This document shows, piece after piece, positions 1 through 8,837 of a stretch of DNA of 64,000 nt. The notes beneath the pieces are model-generated. The model worked only from the letters and a program-made list of their open reading frames with translations. It made no database searches and was not told the DNA's origin. The DNA is from Frateuria_A yonginensis (GTDB lineage: Bacteria; Pseudomonadota; Gammaproteobacteria; Xanthomonadales; Rhodanobacteraceae): contig NZ_JBBBNY010000001.1 of assembly GCF_037137055.1 (NCBI RefSeq), positions 434,001-498,000 on the forward strand, in the 5' to 3' direction. The number at the start of each line of letters is the position of its first letter. Positions within the stretch are counted from its first letter, which is position 1. The translations under genes and the position numbers were made by a program.

Positions 1-687
1 GTCGAGCGGCTGCAGGCGCAGCTGGCCGGCTGGGTGGAGCAGGGCATGCGGCGGGTCAAGATGAAGGTCGGCAGCCAGCCGCAGGCGGATCCGGCGCGGG
101 TGAGAGCAGCGCGCGAGGCGATCGGTGCCGGGCCCGAGCTGATGGTCGACGCCAACGGCGCCTACGCACGCAAGCAGGCGCTGGCGCTGGCCGAGCGCTA
201 CGCGCAGGAGGGTGTCGGCTGGTTCGAGGAGCCGGTGTCGTCCGACGATCTGCCGGGCCTGCGCCTGCTGCGCGACCGCGCGCCGGCGGGGATGGCGATC
301 GCCGCGGGCGAGTACGGCTGGGACGCCGGCTACTTCCGGCGCATGCTCCAGGCCGGGGCGGTGGACGTGCTGCAGATCGACGGCACCCGCTGCGGCGGCT
401 TCACGGGCTTCCTGCAGGCAGCTGCCGTGGCGCAAAGCTTCGGCGTGCCGGTGTCCGCGCACTGCGCGCCGCACCTGCACGCGCACGTGTGCTGCGCGGT
501 CACGCACCTGGCGCACGTGGAGTACTTCCACGACCACGCGCGGATCGAGGCGATGGCCTTCGACGGCCTGCCGCAGCTGCGCGACGACGGCGCGCTGGTG
601 GTCGACGCCGACCGCCCCGGCCTCGGCTTCGTGTTCAGGCAGGCCGACGTCGAACGCTACCGCGTGGCGCCGGCAGAGTCCCTCTGA
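1..687 (+). CDS. Enolase-superfamily (mandelate racemase/muconate lactonizing-type) enzyme, 5' truncated by window
   Basis: This is the C-terminal part of an enolase-superfamily enzyme; the reading frame is open from base 1, so the true start is upstream. Visible are a K-x-K catalytic motif (VKMKVG, about residue 20 of the fragment), metal-ligand signatures MVDANG, WFEEPV and AAGEYG, and a late SAHCAPHLH segment that supplies the second catalytic base. These enzymes abstract the proton alpha to a carboxylate, usually to dehydrate or racemise sugar acids. The substrate cannot be read from the fragment; a sugar-acid dehydratase or racemase is inferred. It lies 15 bp upstream of a 2-hydroxyacid dehydrogenase in the same direction, suggesting joint organic-acid catabolism. 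Confidence 0.85.
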   Translation, partial: VERLQAQLAGWVEQGMRRVKMKVGSQPQADPARVRAAREAIGAGPELMVDANGAYARKQALALAERYAQEGVGWFEEPVSSDDLPGLRLLRDRAPAGMAIAAGEYGWDAGYFRRMLQAGAVDVLQIDGTRCGGFTGFLQAAAVAQSFGVPVSAHCAPHLHAHVCCAVTHLAHVEYFHDHARIEAMAFDGLPQLRDDGALVVDADRPGLGFVFRQADVERYRVAPAESL

Positions 688-702
688 TTCCCGGAGTCCC
701 TC

Positions 703-3700
703 ATGCGATCTGGCCCCAAGTCCGCCGACCTCCTGCCACTCGCGCCGCCGCGGGTGCGACACAGCCACAGCGACCGCTTCGCGTTCTCTGCCGCGGCGGC
801 GACGGTGCTGGCGCAGGACCTGGCCGCGCACCTGCAGGGCGAGGTGTGCTTCGACGAGGGCAGCCGCGCGCTGTACGCCACCGACGGCTCGATCTACCGG
901 CAGGTGCCGATCGGCGTGGTGCGGCCGCGCCACGTGCAGGACGTAATCGAGACCCTGCGCATCTGCCGCGAGCACGACGCGCCGGTACTCTCCCGCGGCG
1001 GCGGCACCAGCCTCGCCGGCCAGTGCTGCAACACCGCGGTGGTGATGGACTTCTCCGCCCACCTCAACCGCATCCTGGCGATCGATCCGGCCAGCCGGCG
1101 CGCGCGCGTCGAGCCCGGCTGCGTGCTGGACGACCTGCGCGACGCGGCGGAGAAGCACCACCTCACCTTCGGGCCGGATCCGTCCACGCACGCGCACAAC
1201 ACGCTGGGCGGCATGATCGGCAACAACTCCTGCGGCGTGCATTCGGTGATGGCCGGGCGCACCGTCGACAACGTGCACGCGCTGGAGATCGCCACCTACG
1301 ACGGCCTGCGCATGCGCGTCGGCCCCACCAGCGAGGAGGAACTGCAGGCGATCATCCGCGAGGGCGGCCGCCGCGGCGAGATCTACGCCGGCCTGAAAGC
1401 CATCCGCGACCGCTACGCCGACCTGATCCGCGCGCGCTACCCGAAGATCCCGCGCCGCGTCTCCGGCTACAACCTCGACGAGCTGCTGCCCGAGAACGGC
1501 TTCAACGTGGCCCGCGCACTGGTCGGCACCGAGGGCACCTGCGTGACCGTCCTGGAGGCCGAGCTGCGCCTGGTGCCGAGCCCGCCGGTGCGCACGCTGC
1601 TGGTGCTGGGCTACCCCGACGTGTTCGAGGCGGGCGACCACGTGCCGCGCATTCTCGAGTTCGGGCCGGTCGGCCTGGAAGGGCTCGACGACGTGCTGAT
1701 CGCCGACATGAAGCACAAGCACATGCACCCGCGGGACCGTGCCCTGCTGCCGCCGGGCGGCGGCTGGCTGATGGTCGAGTTCGGTGGCGACAGCAAGGCC
1801 GAGGCCGATGGCAAGGCGCGCCGGCTGATGGACACGCTGCGCAAGGAAGGCCGCCCGCCGAGCATGAAGCTGTTCGACGACCCGGCGGAGGAAGCCATGC
1901 TGTGGACCATCCGCGAGTCGGGCCTGGGCGCCACCGCACGCGTGCCCGGCCAGCCGGACGGCCATCCCGGCTGGGAGGATGCGGCCGTGCCGCCCGACCG
2001 CGTCGGGCCGTACCTGCGCGACTTCCGCAAGCTGCTCGCCAAGTACGCCTACACCTGCGCGTTGTACGGCCATTTCGGCGACGGCTGCATCCACTGCCGC
2101 ATCACCTTCGACCTTTCCACGCCCGAGGCGGTGGCGCAATGGCGTGCCTTCATGGACGAGGCGTCCGACCTGGTGCTGCGCTACGGCGGCTCGCTCTCCG
2201 GCGAGCACGGCGACGGCCAGGTACGCGCCTCGCTGCTGCCCAAGATGTTCGGCGACGAGCTGGTGCACGCGTTCGGCCAGTTCAAGGCGCTGTGGGATCC
2301 GCGCGGGCGCATGAATCCCGGCAAGGTGGTCGACCCCAACCCGATGGACGCGGACCTGCGCGACGGCCCCGGCTACCGTCCGCCCAAGCTCAAGACCGCC
2401 TTCGCCTATCCCGCCGACGGCATGAGCTTCGCCCAGGCCGCCCGCCGCTGCGTGGGTGTGGGCAACTGCCGCAACATGCACCACAACGTGATGTGCCCGA
2501 GCTACCGCGCCACGCGCGAGGAGAAATGGTGCACGCGCGGGCGCGCGCGCCTGCTGTTCGAGATGCTCGAGGGCGATCCGCTCAAGGACGGCTGGCGCAG
2601 CGAGGCGGTACGCGACGCGCTGGACCTGTGCCTGGCCTGCAAGGGCTGCAAGAGCGATTGTCCGGTCAACGTGGACATGGCGACCTACAAGGCCGAGTTC
2701 ATGCACCACCACTACCGTGGGCGCCTGCGTCCACGCACCGCCTACTCGATGGGGCGCATCTTCGACGTGGCGCGGCTGGCCTCGCACGTGCCGTGGCTGG
2801 CCAACGCCATCCTGCAGACACCCGGGGTTTCGCACCTGGCCAAGGCGATCGGCGGCATCGCGCAGCAGCGCACCGTGCCGCGCTTCGCGCGCGAGACCTT
2901 CCGCGACTGGTTCTTCGCGCGCGAGGCGCGCGCGCGCGGGCCCGAGGTGCTGCTCTGGCCGGACACCTTCAACAATTACCTGCACCCGCAGCCACTCAAG
3001 GACGCGGTCGCCGTGCTGGAGGCGGCCGGCTACCGCGTGCAGGTGCCCGAACCGGCGCTGTGCTGCAGCCGGCCGCTGTACGCCGAGGGGATGCTGGACC
3101 GGGCACGCGCGCAGCTGGCCCGGACCATGGACACGCTGGCGCCGTGGATCGACCGCGACGTGCCGGTGGTCGGGCTGGAGCCCTCCTGCGTGGCCAGCTT
3201 CCGCGACGAGTTGCCCAACCTCTTCCCCGGCGACGAGCGCGCGCACTGGCTGGCGCGCAACACCTACATCTTCAGCGAGTACCTGGACCGCGTCGGCTAC
3301 GCGCCGCCGCAGCTCAGGCGCCGGGCGCTGGTGCACGCGCACTGCCATCACCACGCGGTGATCGGTACCGCGGCGGAGAAGCGCCTGCTCGCCCGCGCCG
3401 GCCTGGATTGCGAGTTCCTGGATGCCGGCTGCTGCGGCATGGCCGGCTCGTTCGGCTTCGACGCGGGCAAGGTGGACGTCTCCGTCGCCATCGGCGAGCT
3501 GCAGCTCCTGCCCACGATCCGCGCGGCCGATCCCGACACGCTGATCGTCACCAACGGGTTTTCCTGCCGCCAGCAGATCGAGCAGTGCACCGGACGCACC
3601 CCGCTGGACGTGGCGCAGGTGCTGGCGATGGCGCTGGCGCAGGGGGCGTCCAATCTGGACGTGCTGGTCGACGGGAAAGCCCCCCGTTCCGCCGCGCGGA

Positions 3701-3726
3701 ACGAAGGGTCGCGACGAGGAGCCTGA
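703..3726 (+). CDS. ydiJ: FAD-binding and Fe-S 2-hydroxyacid dehydrogenase, YdiJ family
   Basis: The protein has 1007 residues, usual for YdiJ. An N-terminal PCMH-type FAD domain (about 50-290, with GGGTSLAGQC and GNNSCG) is followed by an FAD-linked C-terminal domain with a GEHGDG motif. Next come cysteine clusters for Fe-S centres (C583, C589, C598; then C643, C646, C649, C653). Last are two CCG-type repeats (C787-C788 and C910-C911) as in GlpC and LutA. E. coli YdiJ oxidises D-2-hydroxyglutarate; a related 2-hydroxyacid is inferred here, with electrons passed to the respiratory chain. The ATG at 703 has GGAG upstream. The next gene starts 3 bp after the stop, so they are probably one operon. 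Confidence 0.88.
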   Translation: MRSGPKSADLLPLAPPRVRHSHSDRFAFSAAAATVLAQDLAAHLQGEVCFDEGSRALYATDGSIYRQVPIGVVRPRHVQDVIETLRICREHDAPVLSRGGGTSLAGQCCNTAVVMDFSAHLNRILAIDPASRRARVEPGCVLDDLRDAAEKHHLTFGPDPSTHAHNTLGGMIGNNSCGVHSVMAGRTVDNVHALEIATYDGLRMRVGPTSEEELQAIIREGGRRGEIYAGLKAIRDRYADLIRARYPKIPRRVSGYNLDELLPENGFNVARALVGTEGTCVTVLEAELRLVPSPPVRTLLVLGYPDVFEAGDHVPRILEFGPVGLEGLDDVLIADMKHKHMHPRDRALLPPGGGWLMVEFGGDSKAEADGKARRLMDTLRKEGRPPSMKLFDDPAEEAMLWTIRESGLGATARVPGQPDGHPGWEDAAVPPDRVGPYLRDFRKLLAKYAYTCALYGHFGDGCIHCRITFDLSTPEAVAQWRAFMDEASDLVLRYGGSLSGEHGDGQVRASLLPKMFGDELVHAFGQFKALWDPRGRMNPGKVVDPNPMDADLRDGPGYRPPKLKTAFAYPADGMSFAQAARRCVGVGNCRNMHHNVMCPSYRATREEKWCTRGRARLLFEMLEGDPLKDGWRSEAVRDALDLCLACKGCKSDCPVNVDMATYKAEFMHHHYRGRLRPRTAYSMGRIFDVARLASHVPWLANAILQTPGVSHLAKAIGGIAQQRTVPRFARETFRDWFFAREARARGPEVLLWPDTFNNYLHPQPLKDAVAVLEAAGYRVQVPEPALCCSRPLYAEGMLDRARAQLARTMDTLAPWIDRDVPVVGLEPSCVASFRDELPNLFPGDERAHWLARNTYIFSEYLDRVGYAPPQLRRRALVHAHCHHHAVIGTAAEKRLLARAGLDCEFLDAGCCGMAGSFGFDAGKVDVSVAIGELQLLPTIRAADPDTLIVTNGFSCRQQIEQCTGRTPLDVAQVLAMALAQGASNLDVLVDGKAPRSAARNEGSRRGA

Positions 3727-3729
3727 GCC

Positions 3730-4176
3730 ATGCACTACCAACCGATCCAGCCGGCCGGCACGCGCACCTGGGCCGTGGTGCTCGACACCGGCGACGAAGC
3801 CAACGCCTGCCTGCTCGCGTTCGCCAGGGCGCAGCACCTGTCCGCCGCCCATCTCACCGCCATCGGCGCGTTCCAGCGCGCGGTGCTGGGCTACTTCGAC
3901 TGGAACACCAGGGACTACCGGCGCAACCGGATCGAGGAGCAGGTGGAGGTGGTCTCGCTGATCGGCGACGTCGCGCTGAAGGACGACCAGCCCCAACTGC
4001 ACATGCACGCGGTGCTCGGCCAGGCGGACGGCCGCGCGCTCGGCGGCCACCTGCTCGAGGGCCACGTGCGGCCGACGCTGGAGGTGATCGTCACCGAGGC
4101 GCCCGCGCACCTGCGCCGCCGCCACGACCCGGCCTCGGGCCTCGCGCTGATCTGCCTCGACAAGGAGCTGCCATGA
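3730..4176 (+). CDS. PPC-domain (DUF296) protein
   Basis: This 148-residue protein is a single PPC (plants and prokaryotes conserved, DUF296) domain. The diagnostic stretch is HMHAVLGQADGRALGGHLLE followed by a T-LEVIV strand; conserved His residues line the trimer pocket in known structures. In plants the domain is attached to AT-hooks and mediates oligomerisation. In bacteria it stands alone and its ligand is generally unknown. A GAGGA ribosome site precedes the ATG. It begins 3 bp after ydiJ and its stop overlaps the start of the ASRT-like gene (ATGA), so the three should be translated together. A regulatory or ligand-binding role in 2-hydroxyacid metabolism is inference from position only. 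Confidence 0.85.
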   Translation: MHYQPIQPAGTRTWAVVLDTGDEANACLLAFARAQHLSAAHLTAIGAFQRAVLGYFDWNTRDYRRNRIEEQVEVVSLIGDVALKDDQPQLHMHAVLGQADGRALGGHLLEGHVRPTLEVIVTEAPAHLRRRHDPASGLALICLDKELP

Positions 4177-4556
4177 ACACGCCAGAACCGATCGGCCGGC
4201 ATCGCTGGGCCATCGCCGAGGGCTACATTCCCGCCGGCGGCACGCATGCCGACGACCCGCGCTTCGAAAGCCACGAGACCGCCTGCCTGCTCAACGCCAA
4301 CGACCGCGACGCGCACGTGGCGGTGACCATCTACTTCAAGGACCGCGAGCCGGCCGGGCCCTACCGCGTCACCGTGCCGGCACGGCGCACGTTGCACCTG
4401 CGCTTCAACGACCTGCAGGACCCCGAGCCGATTCCGCGCGACACCGACTACTCCAGCGTGTTCGAGTCGGACCTGCCGATCGTGGTGCAGCACACCCGGC
4501 TCGATTCCCGCCAGGCCGCGCTCGCCCTGCTGTCCACCGTGGCCTACGGCGGTTGA
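4173..4556 (+). CDS. Sensory rhodopsin transducer (ASRT) family protein
   Basis: This 127-residue protein closely resembles the soluble Anabaena sensory rhodopsin transducer along its whole length. Conserved stretches are WAIAEGYIP, SHETACLLNAND, the central YFKDREPAGPYRVTVPARRT, FNDLQDPEPIPRDTDYSSV and VVQHTRLDSRQA. ASRT forms a beta-sandwich tetramer that binds its rhodopsin and DNA. Many bacteria with homologues lack rhodopsin, and a small-molecule (sugar-like) ligand has been proposed for the wider family. No rhodopsin gene is in this window. The start overlaps the stop of the PPC gene by 4 nt, so coupled translation is expected. Family assignment is strong; function here is open. Confidence 0.9.
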   Translation: MNTPEPIGRHRWAIAEGYIPAGGTHADDPRFESHETACLLNANDRDAHVAVTIYFKDREPAGPYRVTVPARRTLHLRFNDLQDPEPIPRDTDYSSVFESDLPIVVQHTRLDSRQAALALLSTVAYGG

Positions 4557-4620
4557 GCGCGCCTGCCCGGGACGTTTGGTCCCGCAAGAGCCTTCCGTTC
4601 CCTTCGCCAGGAGTCCGTCC

Positions 4621-5640
4621 ATGTCCCACAAGCCACCTGAAGTCGTCGTCATCACCGGCGCCTCCGCCGGGGTCGGCCGTGCCACCGCGCACCGCTTCGC
4701 CCGCGACGGTGCGCGCATCGCCCTGTTGGCGCGCAGCAGCGACGGTCTGGATGTGGCCGCGGAGGAGGTGCGCCGGCTCGGCGGCGAGGCGCTGCCGATC
4801 CCGGTGGACGTGGCCGACGCCGAGGAGGTCGAGGCCGCGGCCGAGCGGGTGGAGCGCGAACTGGGCCCGATCGACATCTGGATCAACGACGCGATGGCCA
4901 CCATCTTCGCGCCGGTGCACCAGATCACGCCGGCCGAGTTCCGCCGCGCCACGGAGGTGACCTACCTGGGCACCGTGCACGGCACCCTCGCCGCGCTCAA
5001 GCGCATGCGCGAGCGCAACCGCGGCACCATCGTGCAGGTGGGCTCGGCGCTGGCCTACCGTGCCATCCCGCTGCAGGCGCCGTACTGCGGCGCCAAGTTC
5101 GCGATCCGCGGCTTCACCGACGCGCTGCGCGTGGAGCTGGAACACGAGAAGAGCCGCATCCACGTGACCATGGTGCAGCTGTCTGCCTTCAACACGCCGC
5201 AGTTCCAGTGGGGCCGCACCAAACTGCCGCGCCGCCCGCAGCCGGTGCCGCCGATCTTCCAGCCGGAGGTGGCGGCGCAGGGCATCCACTGGGCGGCGCA
5301 CCACCGCCGTCGCGAGCTCGTCGTGGGCTTCCCGGCGGTCAAGGCCATCCTCGGCAACAAGCTGTTCCCGCGCCTGGCCGACCGCCGCCTGGTCAGGCTC
5401 GGCTACGACGGACAGATGGACCGGCAACCGTTGCCGGAGGGCCGGCCGGACAACCTGTTCCAGGCGGTGCCGTCCGATTACGGCACGCACGGGCGTTTCG
5501 ACAGGCGCTCGCGCGCCTGGAGCCTGCAGCTGTGGCTGACGACGCACCGCGGGCTGGTCGCCGCCGGCGCGCTGGCGGCCGGGGCGCTGCTGTGGGCGGG
5601 CCGTCGCGGCCTGCGTTCGGCCGCACGCCGGCTCGCCTAG
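4621..5640 (+). CDS. SDR family NAD(P)-dependent oxidoreductase with C-terminal membrane anchor
   Basis: This is a classical short-chain dehydrogenase of 339 residues. It has the nucleotide-binding motif TGASAGVG (12-19) and the active-site triad S142, Y155 and K159 (YCGAK). The usual NNAG motif reads NDAM (N89). About 90 residues beyond the core domain end in a hydrophobic segment followed by arginines, which probably tethers the enzyme to the membrane; similar long SDRs are common in proteobacteria with unknown substrates. The ATG at 4621 is chosen over an upstream in-frame codon because CAGGAG lies 8-13 nt before it. It starts 64 bp after the ASRT-like gene in the same direction and may belong to the same transcript. 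Confidence 0.88.
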   Translation: MSHKPPEVVVITGASAGVGRATAHRFARDGARIALLARSSDGLDVAAEEVRRLGGEALPIPVDVADAEEVEAAAERVERELGPIDIWINDAMATIFAPVHQITPAEFRRATEVTYLGTVHGTLAALKRMRERNRGTIVQVGSALAYRAIPLQAPYCGAKFAIRGFTDALRVELEHEKSRIHVTMVQLSAFNTPQFQWGRTKLPRRPQPVPPIFQPEVAAQGIHWAAHHRRRELVVGFPAVKAILGNKLFPRLADRRLVRLGYDGQMDRQPLPEGRPDNLFQAVPSDYGTHGRFDRRSRAWSLQLWLTTHRGLVAAGALAAGALLWAGRRGLRSAARRLA

Positions 5641-5692
5641 TCTGCCGGGCACCCTTTCCCGGATCCGGGACGAGGGCGCCGGTCGGACGGGC

Positions 5693-6616
5693 TCAGTAGC
5701 GCGGCACGCCCGGGTCGATTTCGCGGGCCCAGGCGTCCATGCCGCCCTCGACGTTGAACACGTTGGTGAAGCCGTGCGCCGCGAAGCGCTCGGCCACGCC
5801 GCGGCTGGAGTTGCCGTGGTGGCAGATGAAGGCGAGCGCAGTGTCCCTGGGCAGGCTGGCGAGCGCATCGTAGCCCTCCTCTTCCAGCACGCGCGCCTGC
5901 GCCAGCGGCGCGGCCTGCGCGCGGCCCGCGGCGGGACGCACGTCGACCAGCACCACGCTGTCCTCGGCCAGGCGCCGCTGCAGTTCCTGCACGCTCAGCG
6001 GCTTGATCTCCTGCGCGCCGGGAAACTTCAGGCTCAGCCCCTCGCCCTGCACGGTGGACACCCAGTCGATCACGATGCCCTTGGCGCGCTGTGCGCTGCC
6101 CGGGTCGAAGTGCACCTGGATGCCGTTGGCGGTCACCACGATGTCGTGGTCGTCCGCCGGCGCGAGCTGGAAGCCGGCGCTGTGGTCCGGGCCGATCTCC
6201 AGGTGCAGCGCCAGCCCCTGCGCGTTGGCGATGCCGTTGCGGATGGCTTCGGCGGCCTTGTCGGTAATCGTGATCTGCGGCGGCGTGCGGTCCGGCGGCG
6301 CGGCGCCGAACAGCGTGTGCAGCTCGCCGCTGGCGTACATCTGGCGGATGATGTCCGCGCCGCCGACCAGCTCGCCTTCCACGTACAGCTGCGGGATGGT
6401 CGGCCAGTCGCCGTAGACCTTGATGCCCTCGCGGATCTCCGGATCCTCCAGCACGTTGACCGTGTGGTACTCGGGCAGCAGCTCGTTGAGCGTGTTCGCC
6501 GCGGCGGCCGAGAAGCCGCACATCGGCTGGCGGCGGTCGCCCTTCATGAACAGCACCACGCGGTGGTCCTTGAGCAGGGTTTCGATGCGTTCGCGGGTGG
6601 CGGGGTCGAGGGACAT
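5693..6616 (-). CDS. Monothiol glutaredoxin / IscA-like / rhodanese three-domain fusion
   Basis: This 307-residue fusion begins with a Grx4-type glutaredoxin (about 1-105) with the monothiol active site CGFS at 33-36, a type that carries Fe-S clusters with glutathione. The middle (about 113-200) resembles the A-type/HesB fold (ITITDKAAEAI and IQVHFD) but contains no cysteine, so it cannot bind a cluster in the usual way. The C-terminal rhodanese domain (about 205-307) has its catalytic C265 in a CHHGNSSRG loop. A role in Fe-S trafficking or sulfur transfer is inferred. A TATCAT -10 box (6642-6647, minus strand) and GGAG before the ATG at 6616 support this start. Confidence 0.9.
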   Translation of the reverse strand: MSLDPATRERIETLLKDHRVVLFMKGDRRQPMCGFSAAAANTLNELLPEYHTVNVLEDPEIREGIKVYGDWPTIPQLYVEGELVGGADIIRQMYASGELHTLFGAAPPDRTPPQITITDKAAEAIRNGIANAQGLALHLEIGPDHSAGFQLAPADDHDIVVTANGIQVHFDPGSAQRAKGIVIDWVSTVQGEGLSLKFPGAQEIKPLSVQELQRRLAEDSVVLVDVRPAAGRAQAAPLAQARVLEEEGYDALASLPRDTALAFICHHGNSSRGVAERFAAHGFTNVFNVEGGMDAWAREIDPGVPRY

Positions 6617-6641
6617 GGGGAAGCTCCGGCAAAGAGGGCCA

Positions 6642-6647
6642 ATGATA
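6642..6647 (-). promoter_or_regulatory. -10 box of the glutaredoxin-rhodanese gene
   Basis: On the minus strand this reads TATCAT and is followed 25 nt later by the ATG of the Grx-rhodanese gene, with a GGAG ribosome site in between. No convincing -35 box is seen, which is common in GC-rich genomes. Confidence 0.45.
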
Positions 6648-6690
6648 CGCCCCGCAGGTGGGGGCGGCGCGGGGCAACCCAACCCGCCGG

Positions 6691-7290
6691 CTACTTCAGC
6701 GCGGCGGCGGCGGCCGGCAGGATCGCCGCGGTCCACAGCGCATATTGCTCCGCGCTGGGATGCAGCCCGTCCTCGGCCACCAGCCCGGGGTGGTGGCGCG
6801 AGATCGGCGTGATATCCACCCAGCGCGCACCGGCGCGCCCGGCCTCGTCGCGGGCAATTGCGTTGTAGACGTCGAGCGCATGGGCGATCGACGCGGCATC
6901 GCGACCCTGTTCGCGGGCGAAGCGGGTGACGCCCCAGTCGGGAATCGAGACCACCAGCACGCGCGAGGCGCGACCGCCCGCCAGGCCGACGGCACGCCGC
7001 AGCAAACGGGCGAACTCGCCCCGGTACTCGCCCGCGCCACGACCGCGGTACTGGTTGTTGACGCCGATCAGCAGGGTGACCAGGTCGTAGGGTGGCACCA
7101 GCGCGGCCGCGTCCATGCCGACGGCGAGCTCGTCGGTGCTCCAGCCGGTGACGGCGACGATCCGGGGGTCGTCGATCGCCACGCCGTGCGCGCGCAGCCG
7201 TCGTGCCAGTTGCGCGGGCCAGCGGCTGGCGGGAGGGACGGCTTCGCCGATCGTGTAGGAATCGCCCAGGGCAAGGTAGTGCAGGGGCAT
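6691..7290 (-). CDS. SGNH/GDSL hydrolase
   Basis: This 199-residue hydrolase has the SGNH blocks: ALGDSYT with nucleophile S11, a GVNNQ block (N78/N79) in place of GxND, and DGLHPS with D174 and H177 completing the triad. No signal peptide is present, so it is probably cytoplasmic. Such enzymes cleave acyl or acetyl esters; the substrate cannot be inferred. The ATG at 7290 has GGAGAG nearby and replaces a longer in-frame start that lacks one. Confidence 0.85.
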   Translation of the reverse strand: MPLHYLALGDSYTIGEAVPPASRWPAQLARRLRAHGVAIDDPRIVAVTGWSTDELAVGMDAAALVPPYDLVTLLIGVNNQYRGRGAGEYRGEFARLLRRAVGLAGGRASRVLVVSIPDWGVTRFAREQGRDAASIAHALDVYNAIARDEAGRAGARWVDITPISRHHPGLVAEDGLHPSAEQYALWTAAILPAAAAALK

Positions 7291-7335
7291 GGGGCTCTCC
7301 AGTGGGTGAGGATCCATCGACGCCGGCGCTGCGCG

Positions 7336-7398
7336 CCTACGCTCGGACGAACGATCTTGTCCGGCGGTCCGATCCCGGCCGTTCGCGGCGAGCGTAGG
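7336..7398. repeat. REP-like inverted repeat, type 2
   Basis: Two imperfect arms (7336-7353, reading CCTACGCTCGGACGAACG, and 7380-7398) face each other around a 26-base centre between the SGNH hydrolase and alaA. A related arm occurs at 63105-63119. The stretch to 7539 also has GC-rich short hairpins and no gene that I recognise. Confidence 0.6.
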
Positions 7399-7539
7399 TG
7401 ACGTCGAAGCGCCGTCTCAAGGCTGAACCCGAAGCCCTCTCCCTCCGGGAGACGGCGGCGGCAGGCGGGCGCAGCGAGACATCCGGCGGCACCGACCCCT
7501 GTCCCGAACCCCTCCCCCGAGCGGAAAGGGGCCTGAACA

Positions 7540-8784
7540 TCAGGCGACGGCAAACTGGCGCGCCTGCTCGAGCGCCATCCGCCCGAGCACCCGCTCGATC
7601 CGCACGAACACGTCCGCCAGCTGCGCCGGCGGCGGCAGCAGGGTCAGGCGGAAGTGGCGGCTCTGCGGCACGTTGAAACTCGAGCCCGGCACCACCAGCA
7701 CCGCCTCCTCCTCCAGCAGGCGCAGGGCGAAGGCATCGTCGTCGAACTGCGGCAGGGCGTCGGCGCGCACCTGCGGGAAGGCGTACAGCGCGCCGGCCGG
7801 CGCGACCAGGTCCAGGTACCGGCTCGCGCGCACGCCGTCGAGCACCGCCTGTCGTGCCGCGTGCAGACGGCCACCGGGGGCGGTGAGTGCGCCGATCGTC
7901 GCGCGCCCGGCCAGCGCCGGCTCGACTGCCCACTGCGCGGTCACGTTGGCGCACAGGCGCAGCGCGGCGAGCAGCTGCAGGGCGTCGCGGTAGGCCGCGG
8001 TGCGCGCCGGGTCGCCGGACAGGCTCAGCCAGCCCACGCGGTAGCCGCAGGCGCGGTGCACCTTCGACAAGCCGCCGAAGCTGAGGCAGGGCTGCGCGCC
8101 GGCCACGTCGGCCAGCGGCTGGAACGGTGCGCCGTCGTACAGGATCTCGTCGTAGATCTCGTCGGTGAGCAGCAGCAGCCCGTGCCGGGCCGCGATCGCC
8201 ACCAGCCGTTCCAGCAGGGGGCGCGGGTACACCGCGCCGGTGGGGTTGTTCGGGTTGATCAGCACCAGCGCCCGGGTGCGGGAGGTCACCAGCGCCTCGA
8301 CCTCGTCAGGATCGGGCAGGTGCGCGTTCTGCGCCAGGCAGCGGTAGTAGCGCGGGCGGCCGCCGTTGAGCAGGGTGGCCGCGCTCCACAGCGGGTAGTC
8401 GGGGCTGGGCAGCAGGACCTCGTCGCCCGGCTGCAGCAGGGCACGCAGCGACAGGTCGATCAGCTCGCTGACGCCGTTGCCGATGAACACCCGCTCCACG
8501 GACACGCCCTGCGCGCCGCGCGCGCGCTGCTGCGCGACGACGGCCTCGCGCGCCGCGTCCAGGCCCTGCTCGTGGCCGTAGCCTTCGCTGTCGGCCAGGC
8601 GGGCGGCGACCGCCTCGCGCAGATGCGCTGGCGTGGCGAAGCCGTAGCGGGCCGGGTTGCCGATGTTGAGCTTGACGATGTCGCGGCCGGCCGCTTCCAG
8701 TTCGCGCGCGCGGCGGGTGAGGGCGCCGCGGATCTCGTAGCGCACGTCGGCCAGGTGCGCGCTGGGGGTGATCGGGGCCGGCAC
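7540..8784 (-). CDS. alaA: Alanine-synthesising pyridoxal-phosphate aminotransferase (AlaA-like)
   Basis: This 414-residue class I aminotransferase aligns along its length with E. coli AlaA, the glutamate-pyruvate transaminase that makes alanine. Conserved features are VKLNIGNPARYGF (38-50), IGNGVSEL (101-108), INPNNPTGAVY (176-186), TDEIYD (207-212), and GGLSK with the PLP-binding lysine K241. The start is a GTG with GAGGA 5 nt upstream, and a TAGGAT -10 box lies at 8816-8821 on the minus strand. It is divergent from rsgA. A role in alanine synthesis fits; substrate breadth cannot be judged. Confidence 0.88.
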   Translation of the reverse strand: MPAPITPSAHLADVRYEIRGALTRRARELEAAGRDIVKLNIGNPARYGFATPAHLREAVAARLADSEGYGHEQGLDAAREAVVAQQRARGAQGVSVERVFIGNGVSELIDLSLRALLQPGDEVLLPSPDYPLWSAATLLNGGRPRYYRCLAQNAHLPDPDEVEALVTSRTRALVLINPNNPTGAVYPRPLLERLVAIAARHGLLLLTDEIYDEILYDGAPFQPLADVAGAQPCLSFGGLSKVHRACGYRVGWLSLSGDPARTAAYRDALQLLAALRLCANVTAQWAVEPALAGRATIGALTAPGGRLHAARQAVLDGVRASRYLDLVAPAGALYAFPQVRADALPQFDDDAFALRLLEEEAVLVVPGSSFNVPQSRHFRLTLLPPPAQLADVFVRIERVLGRMALEQARQFAVA

Positions 8785-8837
8785 GTGGTCCTCGGTCGGG
8801 CAACGGAAAGCCGCGATCCTAGCAGCGCCCGGCCCCG

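Noticed and set aside
489..4172. Long plus-strand frame upstream of the ASRT gene, in frame with it
   Set aside because: It overlaps ydiJ and the PPC gene in the wrong frame and is Arg/Pro-rich; the ASRT protein clearly begins at 4173.
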